A stretch of 60,660 nt of DNA from Gemmatimonadetes bacterium bin94. GTDB taxonomy: Bacteria; Gemmatimonadota; Gemmatimonadetes; Longimicrobiales; Gaopeijiaceae. The notes below the pieces were generated by a model, which worked only from the letters and a program-made list of their open reading frames with translations, ran no database searches and had not been told where the DNA came from. The position numbers were made by a program, and so were the translations under genes. Where the stretch lies: NCBI GenBank assembly GCA_002238865.1, contig MPNE01000025.1:1-60660 (forward strand), written 5' to 3'. Positions 1 to 9,218 of the stretch are shown here, one piece after another; within the stretch, counting starts at the first letter, position 1, and each line of letters opens with the position of its first letter.

Positions 1-2
1 CC

Positions 3-290
3 ATCGAGCGCTGCGCCGACGACCTCGAAGCCACCCTCGTCGAGAGGGACGAGACCACGTTCTCGCTGGTCGAGGCCGCCCGCGAGAGCGGATACACCGC
101 CACCCACCTCGGAAGGCTCGTCCGCGACGGCAAGATCCCCAACGCCGGGCGGCCCAACGCGCCCAGGATCGCCCGCAGGCACCTGCCCCGAAAAGCGCCG
201 GCCGAACCGCCACTTGCGGAAGAACCCGGCCCGCGCGAGCGTTCGAACACGCAGATCGTGCAGTCCATCATCCAGAGAGGAATGGAATGA
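3..290 (+). CDS. excisionase-like HTH DNA-binding protein, 5' end cut off by window edge
   Basis: The frame is open from the first bases of the window and stops at 288-290, giving 95 visible residues without a start. The middle reads as a MerR/HTH_17-like helix-turn-helix (around SLVEAARESGYTATHLGRLV) followed by a basic stretch RDGKIPNAGRPNAPRI, the arrangement used by excisionases and small phage-type regulators. The tail is Pro/Glu-rich and probably disordered. Its TGA overlaps the ATG of the integrase gene (ATGA), so the two are translationally coupled, as expected for a xis-int pair. A role as recombination directionality factor is inferred from this context; a plain regulator of the element is the alternative. 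Confidence 0.6.
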   Translation: MERCADDLEATLVERDETTFSLVEAARESGYTATHLGRLVRDGKIPNAGRPNAPRIARRHLPRKAPAEPPLAEEPGPRERSNTQIVQSIIQRGME

Positions 291-1450
291 TGGCACGCAC
301 GAAACGAAGTCGGCGCGCATACAGCGCCGGAGAATGGGGCCGCAACCGGGTCAGGGTGTTCCCGGATCCGAAAACCGGCCTCTACCAGGTAGAGTGGCGG
401 GAGAACGGGCGCAGGCTCACCCGGTCCCTCAAACACCGCGACTGGTCGCGGGCAAAGCGGCAGGCCGACGAGTTCGCCGCTGGGTTCGCGGGGCCGGAGC
501 TGAACGGCAAGAAGGACGCCGAGCCCGAGCCGCTCACCCTGGGGACGCTGTTTGACATTTACGGTGAAGAGGTGACGCCCACCAAGGCGAAGCGGACCCA
601 AACGCGCGACCGGTACTCGACCGAGATGTTTCTCGGGTTCTTCGGACGGGACCGCAGGCCCGAAACCCTCTCTCAGCGCGACTGGGACCGGTTCATCCGG
701 GAGCGGCGCGCCGGCAGGGTCGGGGCGTCGGGCCAGCCGGTGCGCAACCGGACAATCGAATGGGACCTGACGTTCCTGATGGCGGTGCTCAATTGGGCCG
801 CGAGGTCGCGGGACGAGCGGGGACGCCTGCTCCTCGACAGGAATCCGCTCAAGGGCCTCAGGAAGCCCACGGCGAAGAACCCCGCAAGGGTCCTCCTGAC
901 CGAGGAGGAGTACCGTGCGATGCTCGGGGTTTCCCGGCAGGTCAACTGGCGATTCCGCGTCGCCCTCGTGCTCGCGCACGAGACCGGACACAGGATCGGT
1001 GCCATCCGCCAGCTTCGGTGGAGCGACATCGACTTCGAGGGCAGGACCATCCGGTGGAGGGCCGAGCACGAGAAGACGGGCTACGAGCACGTCACACCGA
1101 TGACGGACGAGGCCGTCGCCGCCTTGGAGGAGGCGCGGCGGATGACCGCCGCCACGGGAGACAATCCGGTGCTGCCCGCCGGGACGGACCCTTCCCGGTG
1201 CATGGACAGCTCTTGGGCGTACCGCTTCTGGTGCAGGGCGCAGACGCGCGCGGGCTTGGAGCCCAAGCGCGGGAGAGGCTGGCACTCGCTGAGACGGAAG
1301 TTCGCTAGCGATCTGATGGACCTGCCGCTCAAGGTCTTGTGCCAGCTGGGCGGCTGGAAGAACGCCCACACGGTCCTGCGCTGCTATCAGAGGGCCGACG
1401 AGGGACAACTCAGGGAGGCGCTGGAGAGTCGCCGCAGGGTTCAGGTCTGA
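287..1450 (+). CDS. tyrosine recombinase (phage-type integrase)
   Basis: A 387-residue protein with a basic N-terminal arm-binding region, a SAM-like core-binding domain (about 85-195) and a C-terminal catalytic domain. The full catalytic set is visible: Arg236 (GHRIGAIR), Lys263, His333 and Arg336 (HSLR), Trp357 in the GGW position and the nucleophile Tyr367 (RCYQ). It should cut and rejoin DNA at an attachment site. Two ATG codons (287 and 290) are possible starts; 287 overlaps the stop of the HTH gene. The gene ends about 200 bp before homology to HsdR begins, and the N-terminal two thirds of hsdR are missing, so this element probably entered or rearranged the restriction locus. Sequence appears intact. 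Confidence 0.9.
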   Translation: MMARTKRSRRAYSAGEWGRNRVRVFPDPKTGLYQVEWRENGRRLTRSLKHRDWSRAKRQADEFAAGFAGPELNGKKDAEPEPLTLGTLFDIYGEEVTPTKAKRTQTRDRYSTEMFLGFFGRDRRPETLSQRDWDRFIRERRAGRVGASGQPVRNRTIEWDLTFLMAVLNWAARSRDERGRLLLDRNPLKGLRKPTAKNPARVLLTEEEYRAMLGVSRQVNWRFRVALVLAHETGHRIGAIRQLRWSDIDFEGRTIRWRAEHEKTGYEHVTPMTDEAVAALEEARRMTAATGDNPVLPAGTDPSRCMDSSWAYRFWCRAQTRAGLEPKRGRGWHSLRRKFASDLMDLPLKVLCQLGGWKNAHTVLRCYQRADEGQLREALESRRRVQV

Positions 1451-1534
1451 GAATCCCGATCAGCGGGAATCAAACAGCGAGAACCGGCTCGACGAAACCC
1501 ATAAGTAACACGGGTACAAACAGATACGAATCTG

Positions 1535-2713
1535 GTGCCGTCCGCTGGTAACCTCTTCCATGTGGATGCCTCCTCCCTCAGATGGTCGACTCAGTCGCTT
1601 CAGTACCATCTTGGCACATTGCGATGCCGCCGGGAGGGGGCGTCCACTCCATCGCACTTCGTGATCGTGGACGCGGTCGGCGTGTGCGAGCGCGACAAAA
1701 CGGTTTCACCGACCCTGGAGCGCAAGCCATCGGTCAGTACAAAGAAGCTCCTGCAGATGGTGGCGATGGGAATCGTGCACGCCGACCTGGTGTCGAGCCT
1801 AGCTTCGCGGCTGGCGCGGCTTGGCAGGCAGGTAGACGGGGCGCAGGCGGCGCGGATCGCGGGGGAGGCGGGCGGGGACACCCTGGCCGAACTGACCGGC
1901 CGACTGATCGCGAGCATCGACCCGCAAGCGACGCACGACGCGACGGTTCAGCGGTACGGGTTGGACGAGGGCGACGATCCGACCCCGGAGCAGCTGGACG
2001 AGACCGAGCGCGAGCGTATGACCGAAGCGCTCAAGCCGTTCAGCCGACCGGAGCTCAGGCAGGCCATCGTCGAGGTCGCCCGGAGCGTCTACCAGATTAT
2101 CGACGAGGCTTCCCTCGACGTGCTGCTGGATTTCGGGCACAGCGAGGCTGCGGTCCGGAGCGCCCGCTCGAAGCTGTACGACTTCCAACGGTTCCTCGAT
2201 GAGAACAGGGACGACATCGAGGCGCTCCAGATCCTGTACAGCCGCCCCTACCGCGCCGGGCTCCGGTACCGCCACCTCAAGGAGCTTCGGGACGCGCTAC
2301 GGAACCCGCCGGTCGGACTTCACGACCCCGCCAACGGACTCTGGCGGCTTTTCGAGGCGCTGGAGCCGGAAAACGTTGTGGGGCGGGGCGGCACGGCGCT
2401 CGTGGATCTGGTGGCGATAGTGAGGCATGCGATCCGGCCCGAAGGGAGGTTAGTTCCGATGGCCGACCAAGTGGAGAGGCGCTACCGGGAGTGGCTGGAG
2501 GAGAAGGCGCGCGGCGGGCAGGAGTTCACGGCGGAGCAGCGGCGGTGGCTGGACGCGATTAAGGACCACATCGCCTCCAGCCTGGCGATCGAGCAGGCGG
2601 ACTTCGAAGACGTGCCGTTCAACCAGTGGGGGGGTCTTGGTGGGGCGTGGCGGGTGTTTGGCGGGGATATCGATGCGGTACTGGATGAGTTGAACCAGAG
2701 GTTGGCGGCGTGA
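1535..2713 (+). pseudogene. hsdR: hsdR 3' fragment: C-terminal domain of type I restriction subunit R
   Basis: From about base 1655 to the stop the protein matches the end of EcoEI-type HsdR: HFVIVDAVGV, a LERKPSV motif, the SSLASRLARL helix, and the terminal domain with RRWLDAIKDHIASSL and PFNQWGGLGGAW. An intact HsdR is roughly 800-1100 residues with a PD-(D/E)XK nuclease and SF2 helicase motor. None of that is present here, so at most about 350 HsdR residues remain. The GTG at 1535 is only the first available start; residues before ~1655 do not look like HsdR. The stop overlaps the GTG of hsdS (GTGA). As it stands it cannot restrict DNA. It may still be made and interact with HsdM/HsdS, but a decayed gene is more likely. 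Confidence 0.8.
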
Positions 2714-4224
2714 AGATACCCACGGGATGGGAACGCTGCGAGATCTCGCAGGTGCTTGCCACACAGGATAATGGAAAGCTACTGAAGCAGGGCTGGAGCC
2801 CAAAGTGCGAAAAGCACCCGGCACCCACGGATTCCGATTGGGGTGTCCTGAAGACCACGTCCATTCAGAGCGGCGCGTTTCTGGCCGAACACAACAAGGC
2901 TCTTCCAGATTCCCTTCACCCGAAGCCGGGTCTTGAGGTCGCCGCCGGTGACTTGCTACTGACGTGTGCTGGTCCCCGATCACGGTGCGGAATCCCGTGT
3001 CTGGTGCGGAGTACGAGGCCCCGCTTGATGGTATCGGGCAAGATGTACAAGATGCGGGCGTCACGCCAGGTGCTCCCTGCCTTTGCCGAAGCTTGGCTGC
3101 TCACGTCGGAAGCTCAACAGGCTGTTGACCGAATGAAGACCGGAGGATCCGACAGCGGACTCAACTTGACGCAGGGTAGGTTTCTTCGCCTGCCGTTTCC
3201 CTTAGCTCCGCTCCCCGAACAAGGCCGCATAGTCGCCAAGATGGAGTCCCTGTTCGCCGGACTGGACGAGGGTCTCGCGGCGCTCAACCGCGCGCGGGCT
3301 AACCTTGAGCGCTACCGGGCATCGGTCCTCAAGGCAGCGGTCGAGGGTAGACTAACCGGCGGATGGAGGGCGGAGAACCCGCCCGAGGAAAGCGGCGAAT
3401 TGTTGCTGGCCCGGATCGCAACAACGGACGTGGATAGCTGCGGGCCACCCTTCGGCCGAAGGCATGACGACCTTCCGAACGGATGGGGCAAGGCCCCGGT
3501 GGCAGCACTAATCCGGGAGCCCCTGAGAAACGGCAAATCGGCCAGAGCCTCAAGCGACGGCCAGGGAGTGCGTACGTTGACTCTCTCGGCAGTAACGGAA
3601 GGAGACTTTTCGCAACGCAACACGAAGTTGACCACTGTCGCTCCCAACAAGGTGAGTTCCTTATGGCTCGAGGCTGAGGACATTCTTGTCGAGAGATCGA
3701 ACACACCCGAACTAGTGGGTCTCGCTCGCATGTATTGTGGACCGGCGAACTACGCAATATTCCCCGACCTATTGATACGAGTTCGCTGTGACCAACGTAT
3801 CTCGGCAGCATTCGTAGAATTCTGCTTACAATCGCCTGAGGCTCGTTCGTATTTTCGCAGCCGAGCGAGGGGGAGTTCCGGAAGCATGCCCAAGATCAAT
3901 CAGACAACCGTCGCCGAATTGACACTACCTCTCCCTCCTCGCACGGAGCAAGACGAGGTTGTGGCACGTTGCCGTAACCTTTTGTCTGAAGCGGACGTGT
4001 TGCAACGCGAGTTAGCGATGGCTAGTCGGAGAGTCGGATCGCTCCGCCAATCCATCCTCACACGCGCTTTCGAGGGCCGTCTGGTCCCTCAAGATCCCGA
4101 AGACGAGGCCGCTTCCGTCATCCTTGAGCGGATCCGAGCGGAACGCAAAGCGGAAAAGACGAGGAGACAGAGACAGTCCCGGCTCACAAAACTGAACCGC
4201 GAGCGACAAGACGGGGACTCTTGA
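2710..4224 (+). CDS. hsdS: type I restriction-modification specificity subunit HsdS
   Basis: A 504-residue two-domain specificity subunit. Target-recognition domain 1 spans about 1-165. The first conserved helical spacer follows (LPEQGRIVAKMESLFAGLD, then RASVLKAAVEGRL). TRD2 covers about 250-420, and the second spacer ends the protein (RTEQDEVVARCRNLL, SILTRAFEGRLVPQ). The two TRDs recognise the halves of a bipartite DNA site and the spacers set their distance and bind HsdM. The GTG start overlaps the hsdR' stop and the stop overlaps hsdM, so the genes are coupled. DNA under TRD2 (about 3600-3990) is visibly richer in A/T than its surroundings, consistent with exchange of this domain. Confidence 0.92.
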   Translation: MKIPTGWERCEISQVLATQDNGKLLKQGWSPKCEKHPAPTDSDWGVLKTTSIQSGAFLAEHNKALPDSLHPKPGLEVAAGDLLLTCAGPRSRCGIPCLVRSTRPRLMVSGKMYKMRASRQVLPAFAEAWLLTSEAQQAVDRMKTGGSDSGLNLTQGRFLRLPFPLAPLPEQGRIVAKMESLFAGLDEGLAALNRARANLERYRASVLKAAVEGRLTGGWRAENPPEESGELLLARIATTDVDSCGPPFGRRHDDLPNGWGKAPVAALIREPLRNGKSARASSDGQGVRTLTLSAVTEGDFSQRNTKLTTVAPNKVSSLWLEAEDILVERSNTPELVGLARMYCGPANYAIFPDLLIRVRCDQRISAAFVEFCLQSPEARSYFRSRARGSSGSMPKINQTTVAELTLPLPPRTEQDEVVARCRNLLSEADVLQRELAMASRRVGSLRQSILTRAFEGRLVPQDPEDEAASVILERIRAERKAEKTRRQRQSRLTKLNRERQDGDS

Positions 4225-5732
4225 TGCCGACCAACCACACCCAGCAGATCGTCAACAAAGCGTGGAGCTTTGCCCATGTCCTTCGCGACGACGGTCTGTC
4301 CTACATGGCCTACACCGAGCAGATCACCTTTCTACTCTTTCTGAAGATGTCCCACGAACTGACCCAGCCGCCGTGGGGCCGTGATCCCCTCGTGCCGAAG
4401 GGACTAGACTGGCCCAGTCTCCTCGTCCGCGACGGCGAGGAATTGGAGGCACACTACCGGCGGATCCTGAGAGATCTTCCGAAAAACGGTGGGATGCTGG
4501 GGGAGATCTTCAAGAAGGCTCGACAAGAGATCCAAAACCCGTCGACCCTCAAGCGCTTGATCGTAGATCTGATCGACCCCGAGGACTGGATGTCGATGGA
4601 CGCCGACGTAAAGGGCGACATCTACGAGGGCTTGCTGGCCAAGTCTGCCCAGGAATCGCCGAAGGGAGCTGGCCAGTACTTCACGCCCCGCGTGTTGATC
4701 AAGGCCATCGTGGATGTTATGCAACCGGGACCGGAGGACACCGTTTGCGACCCCGCCTGCGGTACCGGCGGTTTCCTCCTCGCCGCGCATGACCATGTCG
4801 TCCGCAAGCACGGAAGCACGCTGGATCCCGACCAGAAGCGTCACCTGCGGGAGAGGTTCGTCCAAGGAGGGGAACTCGTTCCCGCAACCGCCCGGCTCTG
4901 CATCATGAACCTCTATCTTCACGGCATAAGCCCGGATCGGTCCCCGATCCACTCCGGTGTCGACAGTCTAGCCAACGATCCGGGCGACCGCTTCTCAATG
5001 GTGCTCACCAACCCCCCATTCGGCAAGAAGAGCAGCTTTCGGATAGTGAATGAGGAGGGTGAGATGGAGACGGAGTCCCACGTATACGAACGGCAGGACT
5101 TTTGGACCAGCACCAAGAACAAGCAACTGAACTTTCTCCAGCATGTGAAGACGCTACTCAGGGTACACGGTTCGTGCGCGATCGTCGTGCCGGATAACGT
5201 CCTGTTCGAAGACGGCGCGGGTGAGACCGTGCGGCGCAATCTCCTGCAGCAATTCGATGTCCACACACTGCTACGACTTCCCACTGGTATCTTCTACAAG
5301 CCAGGAGTCAAGGCGAACGTCCTGTTCTTCGACGCGAAGCCCGCGCGAGAGCAGCCTTGGACCGAGCGGCTCTGGGTATACGACCTCCGTACCAACAAAC
5401 ACTTCACACTTAAGTTGAAGCCGCTCCGGCGGGAGGACTTGAATGACTTCGTCGCCTGCTACCGGCCGGACGAGCGCCACAATAGGCAGCCAACGTGGAG
5501 CCCGGACAACGAGAGCGGCCGCTGGCGAGCGTTCGAGTACGACGAACTGACCAACCGCGACAAGCTGAACCTCGACCTCCTGTGGATCAAGGACAGCGCG
5601 CTGAAGGAGAGCGAAAACCTGCCGGAGCCTGAGGCCCTAGCTGGCGCAATCGTGGAAGACCTGCACGCGGCGCTGGAGGCGTTTCGGATCATTGCAGAGG
5701 AGCTTGAGTCGACGAGGGGTGGTATGGCATGA
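4224..5732 (+). CDS. hsdM: type I restriction-modification N6-adenine methyltransferase HsdM
   Basis: A 502-residue protein with the HsdM N-terminal helical domain and an N6_Mtase domain. The S-adenosylmethionine-binding motif DPACGTGG is at about 176-183, QYFTPR precedes it, and the catalytic NPPF tetrapeptide is at about 263-266. With HsdS it should methylate adenine at the bipartite site. I chose ATG 4224, which overlaps the last base of hsdS (TGATG); a TTG at 4221 is also in frame. The gene order R'-S-M differs from the common R-M-S. With hsdR truncated, the locus should act as a methylation-only (orphan) system unless an HsdR is encoded elsewhere. Confidence 0.93.
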   Translation: MPTNHTQQIVNKAWSFAHVLRDDGLSYMAYTEQITFLLFLKMSHELTQPPWGRDPLVPKGLDWPSLLVRDGEELEAHYRRILRDLPKNGGMLGEIFKKARQEIQNPSTLKRLIVDLIDPEDWMSMDADVKGDIYEGLLAKSAQESPKGAGQYFTPRVLIKAIVDVMQPGPEDTVCDPACGTGGFLLAAHDHVVRKHGSTLDPDQKRHLRERFVQGGELVPATARLCIMNLYLHGISPDRSPIHSGVDSLANDPGDRFSMVLTNPPFGKKSSFRIVNEEGEMETESHVYERQDFWTSTKNKQLNFLQHVKTLLRVHGSCAIVVPDNVLFEDGAGETVRRNLLQQFDVHTLLRLPTGIFYKPGVKANVLFFDAKPAREQPWTERLWVYDLRTNKHFTLKLKPLRREDLNDFVACYRPDERHNRQPTWSPDNESGRWRAFEYDELTNRDKLNLDLLWIKDSALKESENLPEPEALAGAIVEDLHAALEAFRIIAEELESTRGGMA

Positions 5733-5773
5733 AGCGAGCTCTCGTTGCAACATAAGAATAAGGCGACCCATGA

Positions 5774-7042
5774 TTAGCCCTCCCGGTCCGAGAAGCGTTC
5801 AAGCGCCGCCCCCGCATCGGTGAGCACGTACTTCTGGGTCGGCGCTCGTGGATTGCCTGGGTTCGTCATGCGGACCAGCCCGGTCTCCAGTAGCGGCTTC
5901 AGATGTTTCCGGCGAAAATGGGAGCGATGCGAAACGCCCGCCCGCTCCATCAGCTGGGCCAAGCTCTGCGGAACATCGCACGCCTGCACAATGGCGCGTT
6001 GGCGAGTGGTCAGCCGGCGCGCAGCCTGGTCACCGCCCATGTCGGCACGGACTTGGTCACCATGGTCACTGCCCATGTCCGCACGGGGCAGGTCCACGGG
6101 ACGGTCGCCGACCGCCCGACCATCGACTCGTTCCGCACCCGTCCCCACCGTCGGCCGCCGTTCCTCGCCCGGCGCCCCCTCCCCCAGCAGGGACAGCTCG
6201 TACTCGCTGCGGGCCTCGTCGCTGCGGATCACGGGAGGGGCATGGCCGAGACCCTGCCAGTTCTTGAAGATGGCCCGGATTCCGGTGCCCGCCTGCCTGG
6301 CGAGGCCGATGCCACGGAACGCTGCCGCGATCAACGGGTTGCGCACATCCTTCGCCGCCCGGTCAAGCAGTTCGCCGGCCGGGGCGCCGGGATCCCCCGG
6401 GTTCCAGAACACCGTCCGGTCGCGATAGAAGCGGATGAATGCCGTGCGCCCGCGATCGCCGTAGTCCTGGTGGATCAGCTGGTTGACGAAAGCCTCCCGA
6501 AAGGACTCGTACCCAGGCGGATCGTCGTCGCGGCGCATGGTCTGCATGTCGAGGCGGAATGGGCGCTCCGCATGCCGCATGTAGCGTTCGGCAACGATCA
6601 GCCAGGCCTGAAGCAGGTTGTCCTCGACGACGATGCGGTCGGTCCAGTGGTGTTCGGGCGGCCCCTCCTCGTAGGCGGCACCGATGAACTGGCAGTCGAC
6701 TACCGGGCGGGACAGCGCCTGCCGAACGTAGCGCGGCCTGCCGAAGACGAGCACCGCCGCCCGCGTCGGCGCCAGCCGGTCACCGGACTCGACCACCAAT
6801 CCCCGATCGTGCAGGAACTCCACATCGCCGAGATCCTGCCCCTCGCCGGGACTGCGGTCGGAGAAGAGTGACCGGTACCAGCGCACCGACGGGGGATGGA
6901 AGAATCGGTGCGCCTGCAGCTCCTCTAGGACCTCGCCGTCGTACCGGCCTGGAGCGCCATCCTGTGGGAAGCTCTTCTCGCCGCTGTCGGCGTCTGGCAA
7001 CCCGTGTCGCTCCTTTCGGTCTGAAGCCTCCTCGCGATTCAT
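5774..7042 (-). CDS. RecG/AlbA-family ATP-binding regulator lacking the AlbA_2 domain
   Basis: A 422-residue protein resembling the C-terminal part of the 'AlbA_2 plus HATPase' family often annotated as RecG-like helicase or transcriptional regulator. Visible are the linker segment (TRAAVLVFGRP), the FREAFVNQLIHQDYGDRGR block typical of the ATP-binding domain, the GIGLARQAGTGI glycine motif, a low-complexity run with two RADMGxD repeats, and a C-terminal winged helix (TTRQRAIV to TQKYVLT). The Schlafen/AlbA_2 domain expected at the N terminus is absent. ATG 7042 is preceded by an AGGGGG ribosome site; a longer start at 7114 would add residues without similarity. It converges on hsdM and is a frequent neighbour of type I RM loci. 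It probably regulates itself or the locus. Confidence 0.65.
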   Translation of the reverse strand: MNREEASDRKERHGLPDADSGEKSFPQDGAPGRYDGEVLEELQAHRFFHPPSVRWYRSLFSDRSPGEGQDLGDVEFLHDRGLVVESGDRLAPTRAAVLVFGRPRYVRQALSRPVVDCQFIGAAYEEGPPEHHWTDRIVVEDNLLQAWLIVAERYMRHAERPFRLDMQTMRRDDDPPGYESFREAFVNQLIHQDYGDRGRTAFIRFYRDRTVFWNPGDPGAPAGELLDRAAKDVRNPLIAAAFRGIGLARQAGTGIRAIFKNWQGLGHAPPVIRSDEARSEYELSLLGEGAPGEERRPTVGTGAERVDGRAVGDRPVDLPRADMGSDHGDQVRADMGGDQAARRLTTRQRAIVQACDVPQSLAQLMERAGVSHRSHFRRKHLKPLLETGLVRMTNPGNPRAPTQKYVLTDAGAALERFSDREG

Positions 7043-7379
7043 GTCCCCCTGCTCCACTGGTGTCCGTTGGTGCAACCCTGGGCGAAAAGTGACCAAGTGG
7101 CCGACGGGCCGCAACAGCTTGGTCAGTGACCAAGTAGTTCCTCGCTGTGCTCAAGCGGGCAAAGACAACTGACCACGAAGCCCTCGTCAACGACACCGTC
7201 CGACATGACTTCCCCGACCAGCGAACCGCTGCCCCACTCTCAGGTATTGCTGGTGGTCGCCAAGCGCGTCGTCTGGTTGAAGCGCCGCCGGCGACGCCGA
7301 TCGACGCTGCCAACCTGGAGCACCGGGAGTAGCGCGAGGGGGAGGCGTGCGAGGACAATAACCGGAATCCGGCATTGGC
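7043..7379. other. intergenic region between two minus-strand accessory genes
   Basis: About 337 bp without a convincing gene. It holds a perfect inverted repeat at 7118-7134 with a matching half-site at 7089-7098, which I take as the control region of the minus-strand gene starting at 7042. The remainder has short open frames on both strands with no recognisable domain and no good ribosome site; it may contain decayed sequence. Confidence 0.5.
7118..7134. promoter_or_regulatory. palindromic operator candidate
   Basis: CTTGGTCAGTGACCAAG is a perfect inverted repeat with 8-base arms around one central base. A second copy of one arm in direct orientation (AGTGACCAAGT) lies 36 bp to the left at 7089. 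The pair sits 50-90 bp upstream of the ATG of the minus-strand ATP-binding regulator, where its promoter should be. It could be bound by the winged helix of that protein (autoregulation) or by another repressor; the binding protein is inferred, the symmetry is seen. Confidence 0.5.
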
Positions 7380-8615
7380 TCACCCCTCGGCACGTAGCCT
7401 GCGCCGACATTCCGGATACAACCTGCTGACGAGACGATTGAACCGCTCGCGCACCCACTCGACGGATTCGTCAAAGTCCTGGATCGCCGCTCCATCGGTG
7501 AACTCTGCCTTGCGCCAGAATCCCAATCTTGGACGGCCCTGGGAAGACCATTCCTGCCAACCATGCAGCCCTATTTCCTGCTGCTCGTCGTCTTCCAGCT
7601 GCATGTCAGCCCTCAAGGCACGAATGATTTCGTCAAACACGCGCTCGGCTTCCGGCTCGCCTTTTCTCCTCGACAGATAAGCGCCCATTGTGCGCTTGTT
7701 TCGATCCAAGAAGGCCATGAGCGAGAGACCCCAGCCTCCATGTCCCGATCCTTCAACCTTCACCCAGATGTAACTGTATCCCGAAGGCACCGGTGTCTCG
7801 GACTTGGTATCGTCAAAAGCGAAGTCTCTCAGCACGGCCATCCAGAATCGCTCGTTCTCGTCTTCAACCGGCGTTGGCTCATGCTCCTCAATGGGGTCTT
7901 CGTCGGTCTCCTCCAGAACCGTCTTGCGAACGAGGATCGTGCGGGGCACGAGCTCGGTCTGTGCCAGGACGCGCGGCTGGATGATCACATCGCCTTCTCC
8001 GCTGTCCCCACGACGAAAGATTGCCGCCTCGACGAGCGCAAGATTGAACCGGAGACCGCTGTGCTCTTGCACGTAAGAGACGATGTCCTCGACCCCTTCA
8101 CGGATGCCGTCGCCAATGATCAGCAGCAGGAACTCGCCACACTTGAGGTTGCGGGCGACGCGGTCGACGAAGAGCTGCTCCTGCATATCGCTGTGCGCTT
8201 CGGAGACCATGTCGAATGGCGACCGAGCGGTGCACTGTCGGACCTCCCGTTCGAGGTCGTCGTAGGTCCACGAAGCCAAGACTCGGGCATAGTCGAGGAT
8301 CTGGCCGATCACCTCACGGCGTGCATCAGGATTCTTCCAGAGCTTGAACTCGGCGAGGATGACCTTGCCGGTCGGTGTCAGGTACAGCGCATCGACGGAC
8401 CCGGCGCGCGTCCCGAGCTCCATGCAGATTGGAACCGCGTCCTCATACGCGGGGTCAATCTCACCAAGTGGCAGGCAGTCCGCGTGCCGGAACAGCAGTT
8501 CTTGCAAGCGGGCTTCGTCAATCGAACCCTCACCTCCGGCGGACGCAATGGGAACGCGTTCCCAGGTACTCCTGGCGGTTAGGTCACCGCGCAGTAAGAT
8601 GAGATTCCCGTACAT
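7380..8615 (-). CDS. PD-(D/E)XK nuclease-like protein with DUF4268-like C-terminal region
   Basis: A 411-residue protein. Its N-terminal third carries a PD-(D/E)XK-type signature: Glu39 in the first helix, Asp75 (GSVDALYL), Glu89-Phe-Lys91 (LAEFKLW) and a following helix with Gln105 (IGQILDYA). That spacing and order fit the restriction-endonuclease fold. The C-terminal half (from ERFWMAVL) resembles the DUF4268 type found in predicted DNA-binding or nuclease proteins. ATG 8615 is fixed by a GGAGG ribosome site seven bases upstream on the minus strand; the frame runs 19 codons further up but without support. It lies next to a damaged type I RM locus, which makes a defence or DNA-processing role likely. 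Substrate unknown. Confidence 0.6.
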   Translation of the reverse strand: MYGNLILLRGDLTARSTWERVPIASAGGEGSIDEARLQELLFRHADCLPLGEIDPAYEDAVPICMELGTRAGSVDALYLTPTGKVILAEFKLWKNPDARREVIGQILDYARVLASWTYDDLEREVRQCTARSPFDMVSEAHSDMQEQLFVDRVARNLKCGEFLLLIIGDGIREGVEDIVSYVQEHSGLRFNLALVEAAIFRRGDSGEGDVIIQPRVLAQTELVPRTILVRKTVLEETDEDPIEEHEPTPVEDENERFWMAVLRDFAFDDTKSETPVPSGYSYIWVKVEGSGHGGWGLSLMAFLDRNKRTMGAYLSRRKGEPEAERVFDEIIRALRADMQLEDDEQQEIGLHGWQEWSSQGRPRLGFWRKAEFTDGAAIQDFDESVEWVRERFNRLVSRLYPECRRRLRAEG

Positions 8616-8744
8616 ATTCCGCCTCCGATTCGAGATTCCCGCTTCGGGTGCGAATCTTACCGCCACCCTCATTGCTTGCGCACCTGCGCACCCCTTGCCA
8701 TTCTGTCCCCCCTACCCACCACTCCACACCCCCTGGAGGTGCCC

Positions 8745-9214
<470 letters not shown>

Positions 9215-9218
<4 letters not shown>

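Noticed and set aside
1451-1471. Inverted repeat GAATCCCG/CGGGAATC just after the integrase stop, possible terminator or att core
   Set aside because: One mismatch in the arms, no T-tract, and no second copy seen to make it an attachment site.
2710-4224. Recombinase-driven hsdS shuffling (invertible specificity system) given the nearby integrase
   Set aside because: No second hsdS, no inverted partial hsdS copy and no inverted repeats flanking the domains; the two spacer regions are the normal internal repeats of the family.
7147-7332. Plus-strand open frame of about 60 codons
   Set aside because: No ribosome site, no recognisable domain, and high GC makes such frames common by chance.
8678-8694. 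Repeated TGCGCA units before coxS as an operator
   Set aside because: Short, self-palindromic and likely by chance in this base composition; spacing to the gene not informative.
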